DNA from: Microbacterium sp.
GTDB lineage: Bacteria > Actinomycetota > Actinomycetes > Actinomycetales > Microbacteriaceae
Direction of reading: 5' to 3'
DNA: 39,669 bases
Assembly (NCBI GenBank): GCA_017744855.1
Contig: JAGIAK010000014.1
Span: 1-39,669, forward strand
A program made the translations under genes and the position numbers. The notes below the pieces were generated by a model. That model worked only from the letters and a program-made list of their open reading frames with translations, searched no databases and was not told the origin of the DNA. This document shows positions 14,960 to 22,877 of the stretch, piece by piece (the first letter of the stretch is position 1; the number at the start of each line of letters is the position of its first letter).

Positions 14960-17017
14960 TCAGAAGCGTCCTCCTCCGGTGCGACGTCCGCCGCCGGAGC
15001 TTCGTCCGCCGCCTCCGCCGCCGAAGCCGGAGCTGCGGAAGCCGCCGCCCCCGCTCGACCGCCATCCGCTGCTGCGGCGCGACGAACCGCCGCCTCCTCC
15101 GGACAACAGCCCGCCGATGATGCCGCCGAGGATGTCGCCGGCGAGGCCGGAGTCGTTCGAGCGCGAGCCGGAGCCGCCGAAGAGGCCGCCGCTCCAGTCG
15201 TCGTCCGATCTCTGCCCGCCGTATGCCTGCTGGTCGTAGGAGGAGACGTCGGACTGGGCGTAGGACGTGGCCTGACGCGCCAGGTCGAGCGCGCTGCGTG
15301 CCGCGCTCAGCGACTGACCGGGATCGACGGTTCGCTGCGCCTGAGCCTGCGTCATCGCCGCCTCGGCCTGGGAGAGCCTGGTGCGCGCCTGCGAGCCGAT
15401 GCTGCCCCTGCGCGTCTGGATGAAATCGCGCGCGGCCCTGATCTGCGCATCGGCCTGCGCGATCGTCTGATCCAGTACCTGCTGGTCGCGACGTGCACGC
15501 TCGACGCTCTCGCGGCCCTGCGCGATCGCGGCGTCGATCTGGGAGTTGGCGACGGTGAGCGCGTCGAGCACGCGCTGCGGGTCGCGCAGCGTGGCGCCGA
15601 GCCCCTGCTGCGCGACCTGCACCTGCTGGGCGGTCGCGGAGATCGCAGCGGAGATCGCCCCTGTCGGGTCGGGGAGCTGTTGGGCCGTGCCCATGTCGCT
15701 CTGGAGCTCGGCGATCAGCGCGCCAGCCTGCGTCTCCAGTCCTGCGAGCGAGGAGCCGAGCGTGGAGATCGCCTGCGCGAGCTGCGCTGCCTGGGCGACG
15801 GACTGCTCGGCGGTGCGGATCGCGAACGCCGCGTTGCCTGAGCGTCCCTCTGCGATCGCCTGGGCCGCAGCATCGATCGAACGGTCGGCGAGCCCGATGC
15901 GTTCGTGCGCCTGGGCCGGGTTGTCCGCCACGGTCGCCAGCGCTGCGGCGTCGTACCGGGATCGCAGCGCATCGAGCGCCGCCTGCGTGCCGGAGAGGAG
16001 AGGCTGCGCCGCCGCGCGCTCCGTGCGCACGCGCTCCAGCTCCTGAGGGGCGTTCTGCTCGAGTTTGCGGAGCGCGTCGAAGGCCTCGGTGTTGTCGTCG
16101 AGCACGTCGTCGATCTCGGCGCACAGCTGGATGATGTGGATATGCCAGGTGCGGCGGTCGAAGACCGAGTCCTCGATCTCGTCGTCGAGCTTCTGCTTCA
16201 GGTCGAACGCCTCGGCCATCTTCGCCTTCGCCGTCTCGATGGCCGCGGTGAACGTCGCTGTGGCCTCATCGCCGAACTGGGCGACGGCGAAGCCGAGCTC
16301 TTCGGTGCTCGAGGTGATCGCGTCGTCGGCGCGCACCAGCGCGACACCGGCCTGCGACTGGACCTGCTCGTCGGTGAGGGTCGAGAACGGGTCGTTCGGG
16401 TCGGCCTTCTCGGGCATGGCCCCGCGACGGCGGGCCTCGGCGGCTCGGCGCGACCTCCCGACCTGCCGCACGATCAGCCAGACGACGATCGCGAGCACCA
16501 CGATCGCGAGGACGATCAGGATCACGCGGAACGCGCCGGCACCGCCGTCGCCCTGGATCTCGTCGGCAGCCGCGGTGATCGCGCCAGCCCAGTCGCTGTC
16601 GCTGAGATGCTGCTCGACGACCCGCTCGATCGCATCCTGCTGCGAGGCGCTGATCGGGCCTGAGGGGTCGGCGCTGAAGATGTAGTTGCGGTCGTCGATG
16701 GCCACCGCGAGAAGGTAGTCGCGCGTGCCCAGCTGATTGTCGGCGACGACGCGGTCGGCCCAGCCTGCGGCATCCGAGGGGTCGGTGAAACTGTCGACGT
16801 ACACGACGAAGAGGTCGACGTCGCTCGCCTTCTTCAGCTCTCTGAGCCGGTCCTGCGCGGTGGCGAGCTCGGCGGCGGACAGCGCTCCGGCCTCATCGGT
16901 GACATGCGACGAGGTGTCGATGTGCACCGGATCGGTCGCGGAGGCGGCTCCGACGGTCAACGCTCCCGTCACGGCGCCCAGCACCATCGCGGCGATCGCC
17001 AGCCAGCGAGTCCTCAT
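14960..17017 (-). CDS. TPM-domain membrane protein with long helical region and Gly/Ser-rich tail
   Basis: A 685-residue protein. A signal peptide (MRTRWLAIAAMVLGAVTGAL to about residue 27, ending ASA) precedes an extracytoplasmic TPM domain (about residues 32-155; ITDEAG-like HVTDEAGALS, VYVDSF, NQLGTRDYLLAV). A transmembrane helix follows near 165-185, then about 400 residues of Ala/Gln-rich helix that probably form coiled coils in the cytoplasm, and a C-terminal Gly/Ser/Arg-rich tail with repeated GGGG and RSSG. TPM proteins of this type sit in envelope-stress loci with PspA, as here. The start ATG 17017 has GGAGG 7 bases before it; an upstream GTG adds 11 unlikely residues. A -10-like TAGACT lies at 17062-17057. 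Confidence 0.85.
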   Translation of the reverse strand: MRTRWLAIAAMVLGAVTGALTVGAASATDPVHIDTSSHVTDEAGALSAAELATAQDRLRELKKASDVDLFVVYVDSFTDPSDAAGWADRVVADNQLGTRDYLLAVAIDDRNYIFSADPSGPISASQQDAIERVVEQHLSDSDWAGAITAAADEIQGDGGAGAFRVILIVLAIVVLAIVVWLIVRQVGRSRRAAEARRRGAMPEKADPNDPFSTLTDEQVQSQAGVALVRADDAITSSTEELGFAVAQFGDEATATFTAAIETAKAKMAEAFDLKQKLDDEIEDSVFDRRTWHIHIIQLCAEIDDVLDDNTEAFDALRKLEQNAPQELERVRTERAAAQPLLSGTQAALDALRSRYDAAALATVADNPAQAHERIGLADRSIDAAAQAIAEGRSGNAAFAIRTAEQSVAQAAQLAQAISTLGSSLAGLETQAGALIAELQSDMGTAQQLPDPTGAISAAISATAQQVQVAQQGLGATLRDPQRVLDALTVANSQIDAAIAQGRESVERARRDQQVLDQTIAQADAQIRAARDFIQTRRGSIGSQARTRLSQAEAAMTQAQAQRTVDPGQSLSAARSALDLARQATSYAQSDVSSYDQQAYGGQRSDDDWSGGLFGGSGSRSNDSGLAGDILGGIIGGLLSGGGGGSSRRSSGWRSSGGGGFRSSGFGGGGGGRSSGGGRRTGGGRF

Positions 17018-17140
17018 CCCGATCCCTCCGACCAGATGCCGTGCCCCCATGGGTCGAGTCTATGCACACACGCCGACACGCGACAGCGCCGGGAGCGGTA
17101 TCGCCGTTCGCCGTCAGCGGAGACACATACGCTGGAGGGC

Positions 17141-17983
17141 ATGGACGACAGATACGGATCGGACGTGCTCGCCGCCGGCTGGCGCGAGCGTGCCGCGAAG
17201 CCGGTCGCACAGGTGCCAGCAGAGGTCGACCTGGTCGTGGAGGTCGCCGACGACGGGTTCTGCGGCGCCGTGACGAAGGTGCAGGGCGGGAACGTCGAGC
17301 TCGAGGACTGGAAGGGGCGCAGGCGCCTGTTCCCGCTCGGCGGTGGATTCCTGATCGACGGCACGCCGGTGCGGCTGACGCCGCCGCGGGCCGCCGAGCA
17401 GGGCGCACGCCGCACGGCGTCCGGATCGTTCGCAGTGGCCGACCAGCGGGCACGCGTCGCGCTGCCCAGCCGCATCCTGGTCGAGGGCAGACACGACGCC
17501 GAGCTCGTGGAGAAGGTGTGGGGCGCGGATCTGCGCGTCGAGGGCGTGGTGGTCGAGTACCTGCAGGGCGTCGACCTGCTCGACGATCTGCTTGCCGAAG
17601 AGCCGCCGAGCGCGACCCGTCGCTACGGCGTGCTCGTCGACCACCTGGTGCCAGGGTCCAAGGAGTCCCGGATCGCGGATGCCGTCGCGCGCGGGCCGCA
17701 CGGACGCCATGTGCGCATCGTCGGGCATCCCTTCATCGACGTGTGGCAGTGCGTGACACCTCGTGCTCTCGGCATCGCGAAGTGGCCGGTGATCCCGCGC
17801 GGCATCGAGTGGAAGATCGGCATCTGCCGCGCGTTCGGCTGGCCGCACGAGACGCAGGCCGACACGGCCAGGGCGTGGCAGCACATCCTCTCCAAGGTGC
17901 ACACGTACCGCGACCTGGAGCCGGAGCTGCTCGGGCGGGTCGAGGAGCTCATCGACTTCGTCACGGAGCCTGCCGGCCGCTGA
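17141..17983 (+). CDS. DUF3097 family protein
   Basis: A 280-residue protein matching the actinobacterial DUF3097 family over its full length (start MDDRYGSDVLAAGWRE, then PSRILVEGRHDAELVEKVWG, VLVDHLVPGSKESRI, GHPFIDVWQCV and WPHETQADTARAWQ). The ILVEGRHDAELVEKVWG and VDHLVPGSKE parts recall a Toprim-like nucleotidyl-transfer fold (E in VEG, D in VDH), which is inference. No enzymatic role is established to my knowledge. ATG 17141 has TACGCT ending 7 bases before it and GGAGG within the gap, so it may be leaderless. It is divergent from the TPM gene. Confidence 0.9.
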   Translation: MDDRYGSDVLAAGWRERAAKPVAQVPAEVDLVVEVADDGFCGAVTKVQGGNVELEDWKGRRRLFPLGGGFLIDGTPVRLTPPRAAEQGARRTASGSFAVADQRARVALPSRILVEGRHDAELVEKVWGADLRVEGVVVEYLQGVDLLDDLLAEEPPSATRRYGVLVDHLVPGSKESRIADAVARGPHGRHVRIVGHPFIDVWQCVTPRALGIAKWPVIPRGIEWKIGICRAFGWPHETQADTARAWQHILSKVHTYRDLEPELLGRVEELIDFVTEPAGR

Positions 17984-18023
17984 CGGGGCGGTTGTCGCGG
18001 CATCCGCCGACTACCCTGGAAGC

Positions 18024-18749
18024 ATGCCCGAACCCCGTATCTTCCGCGACGAGCCGGTGTCTTTCGTGCGCCGCAGCGGCCGGATGTCCGACGCGCAGGA
18101 GCGCGCCTTCGCGGAGCTCGCGCCGCACTACCTGCTCGACGTGCCGAGGAGCATCGCGTGGACGTCGGTGCACCCCGACGCCCGGCTCGATCCCGCCGCC
18201 GAGTACGGACGCACGGCCGACCTGTTCGTCGAGGTCGGCTCAGGGCAGGGGCATGCGATCGTGTCGGCCGCGACGAGCAGACCCGGCGACGACTTCCTCG
18301 CCGTCGAGGTGTTCCGTGCCGGACTCGCGCGCACCATGCTCGACGCCGACCGCGAGGGCGCACGCAACCTGCGCCTCGTCGAGGCGAACGCTCCCGAGGT
18401 GCTGTCCTCGTACCTTCCGGAGGCGGCGGCCGCCGAGGTGTGGATCTTCTTCCCCGACCCCTGGCACAAGACGAAGCACACCAAGCGCCGGCTCGTCCGC
18501 GAGGGCTTCGGCGCCACCGCCGCACGCGCCCTGCGCGACGGCGGACTGCTGAGGCTCGCCACCGACTGGGAGGACTACGCGCTGCAGATGCGCGAGGTGC
18601 TCGACGCCGACCCTCTCTTCGAGCGCGCGTTCGACGGGGAGTGGGCGGAGCGCTTCGACGGGCGGGTGATGACGGCGTTCGAACGCAAGGGCATCGCGAA
18701 GGGACGCGACATCCGCGACCTCGTGTATCGGCGCGCGAACCGCGCATGA
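18024..18749 (+). CDS. trmB: tRNA (guanine-N7-)-methyltransferase
   Basis: A 241-residue SAM-dependent enzyme that makes m7G46 in the tRNA variable loop. The SAM-binding motif is LFVEVGSGQGHAI, and the family hallmark is WIFFPDPWHKTKHTKRRLV with the PDPW and KKRH-like stretch. The C-terminal TDWEDYALQM is also typical. Length agrees with family members having an N-terminal extension. TACCCT (18012-18017) lies 6 bases before ATG 18024, so the transcript is likely leaderless. The TGA overlaps the start of the membrane-protein gene as ATGA. Confidence 0.95.
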   Translation: MPEPRIFRDEPVSFVRRSGRMSDAQERAFAELAPHYLLDVPRSIAWTSVHPDARLDPAAEYGRTADLFVEVGSGQGHAIVSAATSRPGDDFLAVEVFRAGLARTMLDADREGARNLRLVEANAPEVLSSYLPEAAAAEVWIFFPDPWHKTKHTKRRLVREGFGATAARALRDGGLLRLATDWEDYALQMREVLDADPLFERAFDGEWAERFDGRVMTAFERKGIAKGRDIRDLVYRRANRA

Positions 18750-19621
18750 CCGAGGGGTGGCGTTCGGAGGCCTCATGGCCCGGCGTCGCATCCGCCCTGC
18801 TCGTCTGCGCATCGGCACCGGCGTTCTTCGTGGTCGGGGCGCCCTGGCTCGGCTGGCTGCTGCTGGCGCTGGGCGTCGGGTCCGCCTGGCTGATCGAGCG
18901 CGCCCGTCCCGGCGACGGCGATCTGACGCCAGGCGCCGGGCTGCTGCTCGGCATCCGTCGACGTCCGTCTCTGACTCGTGATCTCTCGCTGATCGCGCTG
19001 GGCCTGCTCGTCGTGAGCGTCATCCCCTTGGCAGCGGAGCTCGACGATCTGGCCATGCTGCGGTTCACGCTGGCTCTCGGTGGTGCCGTCGCCCTGCCGT
19101 ACCTCGTGTCGCGCGCCGTCTTCCGCGACCGTGCGATCGCCTTCCCCTGGCGTGCGCGCCGCCGGTGGGGGCGGCTGCAATGGGGCTGGCTGGTGGCCGT
19201 GCTGGTGCTGGGCTGGCTGATCCTGCCCTTCTACTTCATCACCAGCGGCGTCTACCTGAATTGGCCCGTCGTCGACAGCCCCGAGCTCATCGCCCGGCTC
19301 TTCGTGGGCGTCGGCGCGGTGGGGATCTGGGACGAGCTGTTCTTCATCTGCACGGTGTTCGCGCTGCTGCGGCGTCACTTCCCCGACGCCCTCGCCAACG
19401 TGCTGCAGGCGATCGTGTTCGTCTCGTTCCTCTGGGAGCTCGGGTATCGCGCGTGGGGACCGGTGCTCACGATCCCGTTCGCGCTGCTGCAGGGGGTCAT
19501 CTTCCTGCGCACGCACTCTCTCGCCTACGTCGTCACCGTGCACCTGCTGTTCGACGCCGTCGTGTTCGGAGTGCTCGTGCACGCGCACAATCCAGGGCTG
19601 CTGTCGATCTTCCTGGTGTGA
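18746..19621 (+). CDS. CPBP-like intramembrane protein, probably lacking protease motifs
   Basis: A 291-residue integral membrane protein with about eight hydrophobic helices. The C-terminal third resembles the CPBP/Abi (type II CAAX-processing) family: IWDELFFICTVFALLRR stands where EExxxR is usual, and VHLLFDAVVFG fits the third motif (HxxxD). The EE pair is DE, the Arg is not in place, and the second-motif His is missing (FLWELGYRAW), so activity is doubtful. The start ATG 18746 overlaps the trmB stop. Function is unknown; it could be a non-catalytic member. Confidence 0.6.
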   Translation: MTEGWRSEASWPGVASALLVCASAPAFFVVGAPWLGWLLLALGVGSAWLIERARPGDGDLTPGAGLLLGIRRRPSLTRDLSLIALGLLVVSVIPLAAELDDLAMLRFTLALGGAVALPYLVSRAVFRDRAIAFPWRARRRWGRLQWGWLVAVLVLGWLILPFYFITSGVYLNWPVVDSPELIARLFVGVGAVGIWDELFFICTVFALLRRHFPDALANVLQAIVFVSFLWELGYRAWGPVLTIPFALLQGVIFLRTHSLAYVVTVHLLFDAVVFGVLVHAHNPGLLSIFLV

Positions 19622-19650
19622 GCGGCGCCGGTATCCGGCAGAATCGACAC

Positions 19651-20043
19651 ATGCTCATCGCCGGTCTCGTGCTCGCCGCCGCCGCGGCCGCCTTCCACGT
19701 CTTCATCTTCGCGCTCGAGTCCCTGAAGTGGACGGAACCATCGACGCGCAAGGTCTTCGGCGTCGCAAGCGAGCAGGATGCGATCACGATGAAGCAGCTG
19801 GCGTTCAACCAGGGCTTCTACAACCTGTTCCTTGCGCTGACCGTGCTCCTCGGCATCGCGCTGGTGCTCGCCGGGCAGGCGACCGTCGGTCTCACGCTCG
19901 TGTTCGCCGGCGCTGGGATGATGCTCGCCGCAGCCCTCGTGCTCGTGCTCTCGGACCGCACGAAGCTCCGCGCCGCGGCCATGCAGGGCACTCTGCCTCT
20001 GCTCGCGGTCGTGGTGACGGCGCTCGCCGTCGCGCTCGCCTGA
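19651..20043 (+). CDS. DUF1304 family membrane protein
   Basis: A 130-residue protein with four hydrophobic helices. It matches DUF1304: FHVFIFALESLKWTEPSTRKVFG, then AFNQGFYNLFLA, in the usual order. The first helix is near residues 2-20 and the others near 55-75, 78-98 and 110-130. The function of DUF1304 is not established. The ATG lies 29 bases after the CPBP-like stop, so they may be in one transcript with trmB. Confidence 0.88.
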   Translation: MLIAGLVLAAAAAAFHVFIFALESLKWTEPSTRKVFGVASEQDAITMKQLAFNQGFYNLFLALTVLLGIALVLAGQATVGLTLVFAGAGMMLAAALVLVLSDRTKLRAAAMQGTLPLLAVVVTALAVALA

Positions 20044-20089
20044 CCGCGCACCGGGTGACAACGGCCGCGCGAGCGGTCACACTCGATCC

Positions 20090-21166
20090 ATGGCCGACTG
20101 GGTGCTGCACGTGGACATGGACCAGTTCATCGCCGCGGTGGAGATCCGACGGCGACCGGAGCTCGCCGGGCTGCCGGTGATCGTCGGCGGGCGCGGTGAC
20201 ACCACGGAACGCGCCGTGGTCTCGACCGCATCGTACGAGGCGCGCGCGTTCGGGATCGGCTCGGGGATGCCGCTGCGGATCGCCGCGCGGAAGGCACCGG
20301 ACGATGCGGTGTTCCTGCCCGTCGACCACGAGGCGTACGAAGAGGCGTCGGACGAGGTGATGTCGACGCTGCGGGCGCTTCCCGGCGTGGTGCTGGAGGT
20401 GATCGGCTGGGACGAGTGCTTCCTCGGCGTGGTGGCCGACGATCCCGAGGCCGTCGCTCGCGCCGTGCAGTCGGCCGTCTTCGATGCCACCGGTCTGCAC
20501 TGCTCCGTCGGCATCGGCGACAACAAGGTGCGCGCGAAGATCGCCACGGAGTTCGGCAAGCCGCAGGGCGTGTTCCGGCTCACGGCGGAGAACTGGTTCG
20601 CGGTGATGGGGGAGAAGCGCACGCGCGACCTCTGGGGCGTTGGGCCGAAGGTGAGCGCGCGACTGGCCGCCCACGGCATCGACACGGTGCGCCGGCTCGC
20701 CGACGCCGACGAGGCGGAATTGGTCGCGGAGTTCGGCCCGAAGATGGGCGTCTGGTACCACGGGCTGGGCTCGGGCATCGGCCCGAGCGTGGTCGACGAC
20801 ACGCCCTGGGTGGCGCGCAGCCACAGCAGGGAGACGACGTTCCAGGAGAACCTCACCACGCCGGATGCCGTCGAGACGGCGCTCAGAGATCTGGCCGGCC
20901 GGGCGTTCGACGACTGCGCCGCGGAGGGGCGGCCCGTCCTGCGAGTGCATCTGAAGGTGCGGTACGCCCCGTTCGAGACGAAGACCTTCGGACGCAAGCT
21001 CGCCGCTCCGACCTCCGACCGCGACGAGGTGATCCGCGCCGCCGTCGCCCTCGGCGCCACGCTCGACCAGGAGCGCGAGGTGCGTCTGCTCGGGGTGCGC
21101 GCAGAGATGACGATGCCAGAGGGCGGCGACCCCGCCGACCGCACACCCGTGCGCGGCCGCATCTGA
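20090..21166 (+). CDS. Y-family DNA polymerase, DinB2-like, with non-aromatic steric gate
   Basis: A 358-residue translesion DNA polymerase. The first catalytic Asp are D9 and D11 in HVDMDQFIAAVE and the second pair is D108-E109 in GWDECFLGV (SIDEAYLD-like in Pol IV). The segments VVSTASYEARAFGIGSGMP (finger) and CSVGIGDNKVRAKIATEFGKP (palm/thumb) and the C-terminal little finger are all present. The N-terminus matches mycobacterial DinB2 (WVLHVDLDQFL). The steric-gate residue, Phe or Tyr in Pol IV, is Ile14 here. Mycobacterial DinB2 with Leu at this place readily inserts ribonucleotides, so the same is expected. The start ATG 20090 lacks an SD. No LexA box was seen upstream. Confidence 0.88.
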   Translation: MADWVLHVDMDQFIAAVEIRRRPELAGLPVIVGGRGDTTERAVVSTASYEARAFGIGSGMPLRIAARKAPDDAVFLPVDHEAYEEASDEVMSTLRALPGVVLEVIGWDECFLGVVADDPEAVARAVQSAVFDATGLHCSVGIGDNKVRAKIATEFGKPQGVFRLTAENWFAVMGEKRTRDLWGVGPKVSARLAAHGIDTVRRLADADEAELVAEFGPKMGVWYHGLGSGIGPSVVDDTPWVARSHSRETTFQENLTTPDAVETALRDLAGRAFDDCAAEGRPVLRVHLKVRYAPFETKTFGRKLAAPTSDRDEVIRAAVALGATLDQEREVRLLGVRAEMTMPEGGDPADRTPVRGRI

Positions 21167-21179
21167 GCCGGCGTCGGAT

Positions 21180-21656
21180 CTACTTGTAGAAGCCCTCGCG
21201 CAGGGAGATGCCGTGCTCGAGCCATACCTTCATGGCCGCGAGCATGCCCGTCCAGCCCTCGCAGTTGCCGAAGGCCGACGTCGCCCCGTCCGGCGTCGCG
21301 CGCCAGGACTCCTCGGTGATGGTGACGAGCGTGCGTGCGCCGTCGTCGATGGCGGAGAACGCGAACGTCGTCCTGGTGCGGCCTGACTCCGACGCGGTGT
21401 TCCGGCCGTCCCATTCGATGACGATCCGGTGCGGGGCGTCGGCCTCGACGACCGTCACGGGGAAGCGGCCGGGGAAGTCGGCGAAGTCCCAGCTCACCTC
21501 GGCGCCCGGTTCGAGGCGCCCTCTGGCGCCTCCCGTCGCGAAGTAGCGGGTGAGCTGTTGCGGGTCTGCGACCGCGTCGTAGACCTCGGCGATCGGGCGG
21601 GCGACGCGACCCGAGACCGTGAAGGAGAGTGCGGTGAGCGGTTCGGATTCTGACAT
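21180..21656 (-). CDS. SRPBCC (AHSA1-like) domain protein
   Basis: A 158-residue protein of the START/SRPBCC superfamily. The N-terminus FTVSGRVARPIAEVYDAVADPQQLTRYFA and the C-terminal EGWTGMLAAMKVWLEHG are typical of the AHSA1/YndB-like proteins that bind small hydrophobic ligands in a helix-grip cavity. The ligand is unknown. It is divergent to an ArsR regulator whose start is 16 bases away; such ArsR-SRPBCC pairs are common. The start ATG 21656 lies inside a perfect palindrome and TAATCT sits 6 bases before it, so the mRNA is almost certainly leaderless. Confidence 0.88.
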   Translation of the reverse strand: MSESEPLTALSFTVSGRVARPIAEVYDAVADPQQLTRYFATGGARGRLEPGAEVSWDFADFPGRFPVTVVEADAPHRIVIEWDGRNTASESGRTRTTFAFSAIDDGARTLVTITEESWRATPDGATSAFGNCEGWTGMLAAMKVWLEHGISLREGFYK

Positions 21657-21677
21657 GTTGTAAGATTACAACATGTC
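21652..21677. promoter_or_regulatory. Palindromic operator with two overlapping leaderless promoters
   Basis: A perfect 26-bp inverted repeat: GACATGTTGTAA (21652-21663), two spacer bases GA, TTACAACATGTC (21666-21677). Both start codons lie within it (ATG 21673 on plus, ATG 21656 on minus). On each strand a -10 hexamer of the TANNNT type (TAAGAT at 21661-21666 on plus, TAATCT at 21668-21663 on minus) ends exactly 6 bases before the ATG. An ArsR dimer bound here would close both promoters. Binding by the adjacent regulator is inference. Confidence 0.75.
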
Positions 21678-22002
21678 CGATGAGCGTGCGAGGGTGTCCG
21701 ACGACGACCTCGTCTTCAAGGCGCTCGCCGCCCCTGTCAGGAGGCGCATGCTCGACGCGCTCCGCGCGGCTCCCTGCACGACGGGGGCGCTCTGCGCGCA
21801 GTTCCCCGAGCTCGACCGCACCACGGTGCTGCAGCATCTGCGCGTCCTCGAGCGCGCGGAGCTGGTGATCGGCCGCAGGCAGGGGAGGGAGCGCGAGCTC
21901 ACACTCGCCCCGCTACCGATCAAGCGCATCTTCGACCGCTGGATCGGCGACTACGCCCGTGCAGCCGTCGAGCTGCTCGACGACCTCGACCGTGGGGACT
22001 GA
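21673..22002 (+). CDS. ArsR-family transcriptional regulator
   Basis: A 109-residue winged-helix regulator. LVFKALAAPVRRRMLDALRAAP is the typical first helix pair, then a recognition helix region RTTVLQHLRVLERAELV and a wing GRQ-like stretch (GRRQGRERELTL), ending in an amphipathic helix (WIGDYARAAVELLDDL) that would dimerise. It has no CxC metal-binding pair, although Cys37 and Cys44 exist (CTTGALCAQFP); it belongs to the ArsR type that partners with SRPBCC proteins and responds to unknown signals. It probably represses itself and the divergent SRPBCC gene through the shared palindrome. Confidence 0.88.
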   Translation: MSDERARVSDDDLVFKALAAPVRRRMLDALRAAPCTTGALCAQFPELDRTTVLQHLRVLERAELVIGRRQGRERELTLAPLPIKRIFDRWIGDYARAAVELLDDLDRGD

Positions 22003-22031
22003 AGGATTCTTCTCGCGCGGTCGAACGGCGG

Positions 22032-22877
22032 TTACACGCCGAGAGTGTCGAGTCTGTCGAGGAACGTCCGAGCGCCCATGGCCGCGTCGGTCCGGAGCTG
22101 TTCCTCGGGTGCGGAGTCGCCTGCGAGGATCATCGACGAGGCGAACCTGCCTGCCCACATGCCGCTGGGGTCCAGGAACCTCTTCATGGCATCACGGATG
22201 TGATCAGCGGATGCCGTATCGCCGACGGCATCGAGCTGGAATGCGACAGCAGATGCCGCCGCATCGGCGCCGCCGTCGTTGTAGAGAATCACGTACATGA
22301 GGTCGTACTTGTCTTTTGCCAAGGTCCGCTCGACGGCGGCGGCTGCCTTCGCCAAGAGATAGCCGCCGAGGTTCGCGAAGCGCAGGGTCACGCTCTCCGG
22401 GGCGTCGGCGTGATCCGCGTGGATCGCACGGGAGACGGGGAGTTCGCGGTCGATGGGGAGTGCGAGAGCCGCGCCCGGACCGGCGATCTTGCTCGCGACG
22501 GCGTTGGAACCCGGGAGAGGAACGGTGTCTGCAGTGTGATCCCAGACATCGCAGAGGAACTCGAAACGCACGTGGGCATCTCCCAGAACCGCGTCCCAGC
22601 GCCATTTGTTGGCAGAGGTGAACCCGCCTTCGGCGAGGGCCTCGTCGATCCAGGCGAAGTCGGACGCCTCGTCTACGTCATCGAATCCCAGGGCGAAGAG
22701 GAGGTCGACGTCGGTCGTGCCCTGATGGGGGACGGGCGCCTCCGGTGCGAGCAAGTCGGGATTGAGTCCACCGATGACCACGAAGTCCCGGGCATGCTCA
22801 CCGACGAGCAGTGCGAACCTGATCAACGCCTCCTGGTTTCGCGCTCGTGATTCCGGGCTGCGCGGTTCAGAATCCAA
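22032..22877 (-). CDS. Nucleotidyltransferase toxin, AbiEii-like (type IV toxin-antitoxin)
   Basis: A protein of about 281 residues with the minimal nucleotidyltransferase motifs: VVIGGLN (GG at 36-37), TTDVDLL (D56, D58) and VRFEFLCD as the following strand, plus KDKYDLMYVILYN, the R/KxxKDxxDL-type motif of the AbiEii/MenT group. Such toxins transfer nucleotides to tRNA or other targets and are held off by a partner antitoxin; the target here is unknown. I place the start at TTG 22877, with AGGTGG before it, overlapping the antitoxin gene by 11 bases; no ATG or GTG upstream of the GG motif fits. The stop is TAA. The assignment rests on motifs and gene pairing. Confidence 0.7.
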   Translation of the reverse strand: MDSEPRSPESRARNQEALIRFALLVGEHARDFVVIGGLNPDLLAPEAPVPHQGTTDVDLLFALGFDDVDEASDFAWIDEALAEGGFTSANKWRWDAVLGDAHVRFEFLCDVWDHTADTVPLPGSNAVASKIAGPGAALALPIDRELPVSRAIHADHADAPESVTLRFANLGGYLLAKAAAAVERTLAKDKYDLMYVILYNDGGADAAASAVAFQLDAVGDTASADHIRDAMKRFLDPSGMWAGRFASSMILAGDSAPEEQLRTDAAMGARTFLDRLDTLGV

